A stretch of 64,000 nt of DNA from Macrosoma leucophasiata. Taxonomy: Eukaryota > Arthropoda > Insecta > Lepidoptera > Hedylidae. The translations under genes were made by a program, and so were the position numbers. Positions 61,101 through 64,000 of this stretch are shown here, piece by piece. The stretch is taken from the NCBI GenBank assembly GCA_036365455.1, contig JAWQUS010000026.1, positions 13,782,001-13,846,000 on the forward strand, in the 5' to 3' direction. Position 1 is the stretch's first letter. Each line of letters opens with the position of its first letter. Under the pieces are notes generated by a model. The model was not told the origin of the DNA. It was given only the letters and a program-made list of their open reading frames with translations, and searched no databases.

Positions 61101-63301
61101 TATAAGGGTTCCTTTTTTCCTTTTAAGGTACGGAACCCTTAAAACATCCAAATTTCAATAGAGAAGATGGATGGAAATTGTCACCAACATGGAATCCAAT
61201 ACTCAGTAGAATAAAAGCCCAACCGCAACAGTCTATAAGACTTCAAGATACATGATGTACAATTAATAACTTTTGTGTTAATCCTGAACGCTACGCCAGA
61301 CGTTTGCAAAATAGATGGAGGTAGCTGTTCATAATAATTTTTCAAACTGCTGTCAGACAAATACCACCTCAGTCTGCCAGAGACCACGGAAGCTGAAAAG
61401 CGACCGAAACGTCAAGTTCGATTTAAAATAATCATTTTAGTTTAATATACGCGAGATAATTCCGAAAATTAGTTTTTTTTCATTTATCATCATTATATTA
61501 TCACAACAATCTATTGTGATATTTTTATTAGATAATCAGTTTTCATCAATGCTATGGTATATTTTGTCGGAAATTGCTTTTCCTTAATTAGAATGTAATT
61601 GATAGAAATACAAACAAAAACTTATATAAAGGGCTTTTATAAAATATGTATAAATTAGCTGTCCCAGCAAATTTAGGTAGTATAGCTTTAGTAATATAAA
61701 AATAGTTTACGACCTATCGAATATACACAAATAAAATAATAAAAATAGTTCAAGCCGTTTTGGAGGACTTTGATTACAAACATCGTGACAAAAATTATAT
61801 ATTAAATAATACGTTTTTACCTTCATTTATTGTGGTTTTGCTATGATCATGTTTTTCTACCTGCACTCCTTCCTGTGATACAGTTTGTTCAATTGTTTTA
61901 TCTACTATATCCACCAATTGGTCTGAAATAAATAAAACATCATTAGTATAGCAACTTTTATTGCTTATTTATGTACTGTGGCTATTTTTATGTAGTTGAA
62001 GTTTAAAACATGTATCATATTTCGTATTTATAGATTTTTATAAAGAAAATATGAAGTTTTTGGTAGTATGTATCAATCAGATACTTGCTTAATTCTACAA
62101 TTACAATACAAATGCTATTTTAACTTTATGTTAAATACGCTCACAATCACAGCCCCATACTAGGTATAAATAAACCTATATCGTGAGTACCGTTGTATAT
62201 ACACACCCAAACCCGAAACAAATATCAGTAGATACAAATATTTTGTCCCGGTGAGGGGATCGAACCCGCGACTCTTCGAATCAAACGGTCATCTCACACA
62301 GCTGGACTAACTGGGTCGTCAAGTATTAATAATTCTATAATGGACTGCTGACCAAAGACAAACAGATCACCTATTTTTTTATTGTCATAGATACACATAC
62401 TGGCGGACGAGACGATCCCACCGCCCACTAACGAAAGAATTTCCTTCTACTGGAATAGAATTCTTCCACTAGCGCAGATGGGCGACAGCGTCTTGCGATA
62501 AATCTACCGTCACCGATCCTCAATCCGCCTGCCAAGCGTGGCGATAATGGCATATACCTAATGACGCACAACACTGTAGTGGGCGTCATTAGAGGAAGGC
62601 TTGGTCCAGCAGTGGACACCATTCGGTTGGAGTGATGATGATGAGATACACATAACTATAATGGCATCCCAATATGGAGATATAATTGAAAATGATTTTA
62701 ATTGCCAAAATGAGTAAAACAATATTCATTGTATTGTATATTGTACACATTGCTGTTCAGCAGCATATATTTTTTTTTAATGTAATGGAAGTGGCAAACA
62801 GGCATGCAGTTCACATTGATGTTATGTGATAACTGCAGCCTATAGACACCCACATAAAGATCAAGGTCAAAATGCGTCACCATTCCTGAGGCCTAAGGTG
62901 TTATGCCTCTATGCCGGAAATTACAGGGCCGTACATTACCACCAGGCTTGAACACGATAGTGCTGCAAGTATATTAGGTAATGCGGTGGTGCCTACGCCC
63001 GCGAGTCACTCAGTCACTGGAGCTCTCCCACCAGTATATTCCAGGATAGATGATAGCTTTCTGTCCCTAGTTTCTGACACACAGCCAAAACATGTTGGGC
63101 CTCAGAGGTAAGTAATACAGTAGGTCTTTATGCGGCAATTATCACTTATCATTAATGTGATCAGCATGGTAGTTCCATGATAATACATAAAAATAACAAT
63201 TAAATAAGTTACTGTAAGTTAAGTAAACTAACCTGTAAATAGACACACATTTTCTTTTTCTTCAATCAGTATTGTAGGCACATCTTCAAAAATTACTGGA
63301 G
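57036..63301 (-). CDS. P-element/THAP9-like transposase gene (copy 2), frame intact, 5' end not found
   Basis: Visible coding exons on the minus strand: 63301-63233, 61922-61821, 60046-58892, 58132-57036. Junctions are GT/AG, phases agree and there is no internal stop, giving about 807 codons. The family is P-element transposase. A Lys-rich coiled coil begins around KSERELHKKLRAAQIK. The RNase H-like DDE fold shows candidate acids in FDEMQLR and CDQGTNN and the conserved LENLFGAIR. FDPPHLLKGIRNN marks the region next to the GTP-binding insertion. The protein ends KKLCKNKK then TAA; ATTAAA lies about 20 bases further on. The first visible exon starts in phase 1 with no in-frame ATG, so either a THAP exon lies outside the window or translation starts at the Met of SRKMVRP in the third exon. 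It could be an autonomous element or a host-domesticated gene; no terminal repeats were recognised. Confidence 0.85.
58285..58405 (-). mobile_element. LINE tail fragment (family L) in copy 2 intron
   Basis: Ends GGACCCGCGCGAAGCCGGGG, the reverse of the usual CCCCGGCTTCGC start. Confidence 0.65.
58892..60046 (-). CDS. P-like gene copy 2, main catalytic exon
   Basis: A 384-codon exon with the coiled coil, the KGRRFSTEEKIVALTML block, both first acidic motifs (FDEMQLR, CDQGTNN) and FDPPHLLKG. The donor follows MGYLAG. This is the strongest evidence for the P-element family. Confidence 0.9.
60330..61255 (+). pseudogene. Penelope-like ORF end, GIY-YIG endonuclease, split by insertion
   Basis: Reads CDCGLSYIGQTKRAVSTRIK then EHIADAKHRR and VREAIEIK up to 60559, the GIY-YIG nuclease fold that Penelope-like retroelements carry after the reverse transcriptase. 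The frame resumes at 61141 as HPNFNREDGWKLSPTWNPI and ends in TGA at 61255. The reverse transcriptase is absent. Confidence 0.8.
60561..61138 (+). mobile_element. ~578 bp repeat inserted in the Penelope ORF
   Basis: Starts CCGGACAAGTGCGAGTTCG-like and ends GGTACGGAACCC, with GGGTTCCGTAC near its start as an inverted counterpart. It includes a (GACA)n run at 61065-61088. Flanking TTAAAAAC and TTAAAAC look like its target duplication. Confidence 0.65.
61640..61810 (+). mobile_element. LINE tail fragment (family L)
   Basis: TTAGCTGTCCCAGCAAATTT at the left and AAGCCGTTTTGGAGGACTTT near the right, beside exon 61821-61922. Confidence 0.5.
61821..61922 (-). CDS. P-like gene copy 2, second visible exon
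   Basis: Acceptor TATTTCAG, donor GTAAAA. It encodes DQLVDIVDKTIEQTVSQEG and on to TTINEG, a linker of low complexity. Phases join both neighbours. Confidence 0.75.
62140..62325 (-). mobile_element. SINE-E
   Basis: Reverse: head with GGTTCGATCCCCTCACCGGG, GTATCTACTGATATTTGTTT and the body ending GGGGCTGTGATTGTGAGC. Confidence 0.78.
62398..62648 (+). mobile_element. RTE-like tail (family C), ends in (GATGAT)n
   Basis: GGACGAGACGATCCCACC, GCCAAGCGTGGCGATAATGG, GGTCCAGCAGTGGACACC and GTGATGATGATGAG, the tail usual for RTE-type LINEs in Lepidoptera. Confidence 0.7.
62768..63035 (-). mobile_element. SINE-A
   Basis: TTTTTTTTAATGTAATGGAA to GAGCTCTCCCACCAGTA, with a deletion at the GCGGCAAGTA part. 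Confidence 0.88.
63117..63200 (+). mobile_element. SINE-A 3' fragment, old
   Basis: TAGGTCTTTATGCGGCAATT, CACTTATCATTAATGTG, CCATGATAATACATAAAAAT. Confidence 0.55.
63233..63301 (-). CDS. P-like gene copy 2, first visible coding exon
   Basis: Bounded by acceptor TTTTTTCAG and donor GTTAGT (minus strand). It encodes an acidic segment, PVIFEDVPTILIEEKENV. It begins with two bases of a split codon, so an upstream coding exon is expected. Confidence 0.7.
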
Positions 63302-63362
63302 CTGAAAAAATATGACAATATTAACACATACAGACATTATTGAAAATTTTTTACAAAAAAAA

Positions 63363-63610
63363 AACGTAACTTCCCTCCTGTAATCCCTGAAGTAGGCATG
63401 GTAGGTAAATAATGCATGCATTCAAGCCTACATGCAAACACCCACGACTCACCGTTTACGTTTCGGCCCATGTAACAGGTGGAGAACCTGTTGCCATCTC
63501 CGGGCACATAACCAAACTCCGATGTACTGGGAAACTTCCAGAAAATGGAAAAATCCCAATAGTACGAGATGTAAAGGATTTTAAACCGTTATCTTTCAAA
63601 GACATGGACA
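63363..63610 (-). mobile_element. SINE-D, reverse
   Basis: CGTAACTTCCCTCCTGTAAT, GCATGCATTCAAGCC, TGTAACAGGTGGAGAACC, GAGATGTAAAGGATTTTAAA. Confidence 0.72.
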
Positions 63611-63699
63611 TATATCTGCCTGAAATATGGTACATAATAAGTTCTTAGTTTTAAATAAATAAGTATAATAACTCACCAATACAATAAAAAATAATTACC

Positions 63700-63870
63700 G
63701 TCAATACCTCAGCGTATAAGAGAAACGTACATATAGACAAAAGTTCTGTACGCCTAACTAATCGTATTTAAAAAAATAGTTCAATTCAGTTATTAAACAA
63801 AAGAGTGTAAACGGGCGGGATTTTGATATAAAAATAGTGTGCAGCGGCGCGTTTGTCGGTAAGTATTTTA
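63700..63870. promoter_or_regulatory. Possible divergent promoter
   Basis: A minus-strand non-coding exon may end at 63700 (TATTGACG then GTAATT) and a plus-strand exon at 63861 (GCGCGTTTGTCG then GTAAGT). Between them lies GGGCGGGATTTTG at 63814, similar to GC-box/E2F-type sites. Purely inferred from splice-like borders and base composition. Confidence 0.3.
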
Positions 63871-64000
63871 TAGTTTTAAGTGAATTTTAGGATATAGAAT
63901 AAGAGAATACAAATAAAAATTATTATTATCATGTACATTGATACATTCATGTCAATTTTAATAAAAATAGTGCGCTTAAAACAGTGTTGACAATTTTTTG

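Larger units (their letters stand above)
60257..61458. mobile_element. Penelope-like element fragment between 68 bp inverted repeats
   Basis: Arms 60257-60324 and 61391-61458 are near-exact reverse complements (both contain GACGTTTCGGTCGC or its complement). Between them is the end of a Penelope-type ORF, interrupted by another repeat. A third copy of the arm is at 43076-43145. It lies in the intron between the second and third visible exons of P-like copy 2. Confidence 0.8.

Overview
This 64 kb window reads as a piece of lepidopteran (moth or butterfly) nuclear genome. It is AT-rich, has small exons separated by long introns, and is packed with insect retroposons: RTE-like 3' tails ending in (TGA)n, Jockey-type LINE, Penelope-like element, mariner, tRNA-headed SINEs, and about 32 copies of one ~290 bp A-tailed SINE-like repeat (called SINE-A here). 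Species cannot be named from the sequence alone. Nothing in it is bacterial or viral, and there is no CRISPR array.

Layout. 1-17 kb: no protein gene seen; nested SINEs, hairpin elements and short tandem or segmental duplications. 17.2-20.7 kb: a GC-rich, broken Jockey-clade LINE on the minus strand. 20.7-24 kb: MITEs and unassigned AT-rich DNA leading into a promoter. 24,225-43,336 (+): a complete nucleoporin Nup58 gene (FG-repeat protein of the nuclear pore central channel). I assembled 12 exons whose phases all agree; they add to 1,656 bp, i.e. 551 codons plus stop. Its introns hold SINEs, a mariner nested in a LINE tail, and a remarkable 3 kb array made of 21 tandem copies of the Nup58 coiled-coil exon with its splice borders. 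43.3-47 kb: repeats and two MITEs with clear target duplications. 47.1-56.1 kb (-): a P-element/THAP9-like gene with a THAP zinc finger, a duplicated internal exon and several reading-frame breaks (pseudogene). 57.0-63.3 kb (-): a second P-element/THAP9-like gene in tandem, intact over the visible part and with its 5' end unresolved. Its introns hold a Penelope-like element split by another insertion and flanked by 68 bp inverted repeats. 63.7-63.9 kb may be a divergent promoter.

The items most worth following are the amplified Nup58 exon array (period 153 bp = 51 codons, every copy carrying acceptor- and donor-like borders), the tandem pair of THAP/P-element genes (one decaying, one intact), the 75 bp inverted patch with 31 bp arms inside the LINE, and the inverted-repeat Penelope structure with degenerate hammerhead-like cores.

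Coordinates of exons come from reading splice sites and checking phase by eye; repeat borders are approximate to a few bases unless a target duplication is stated.
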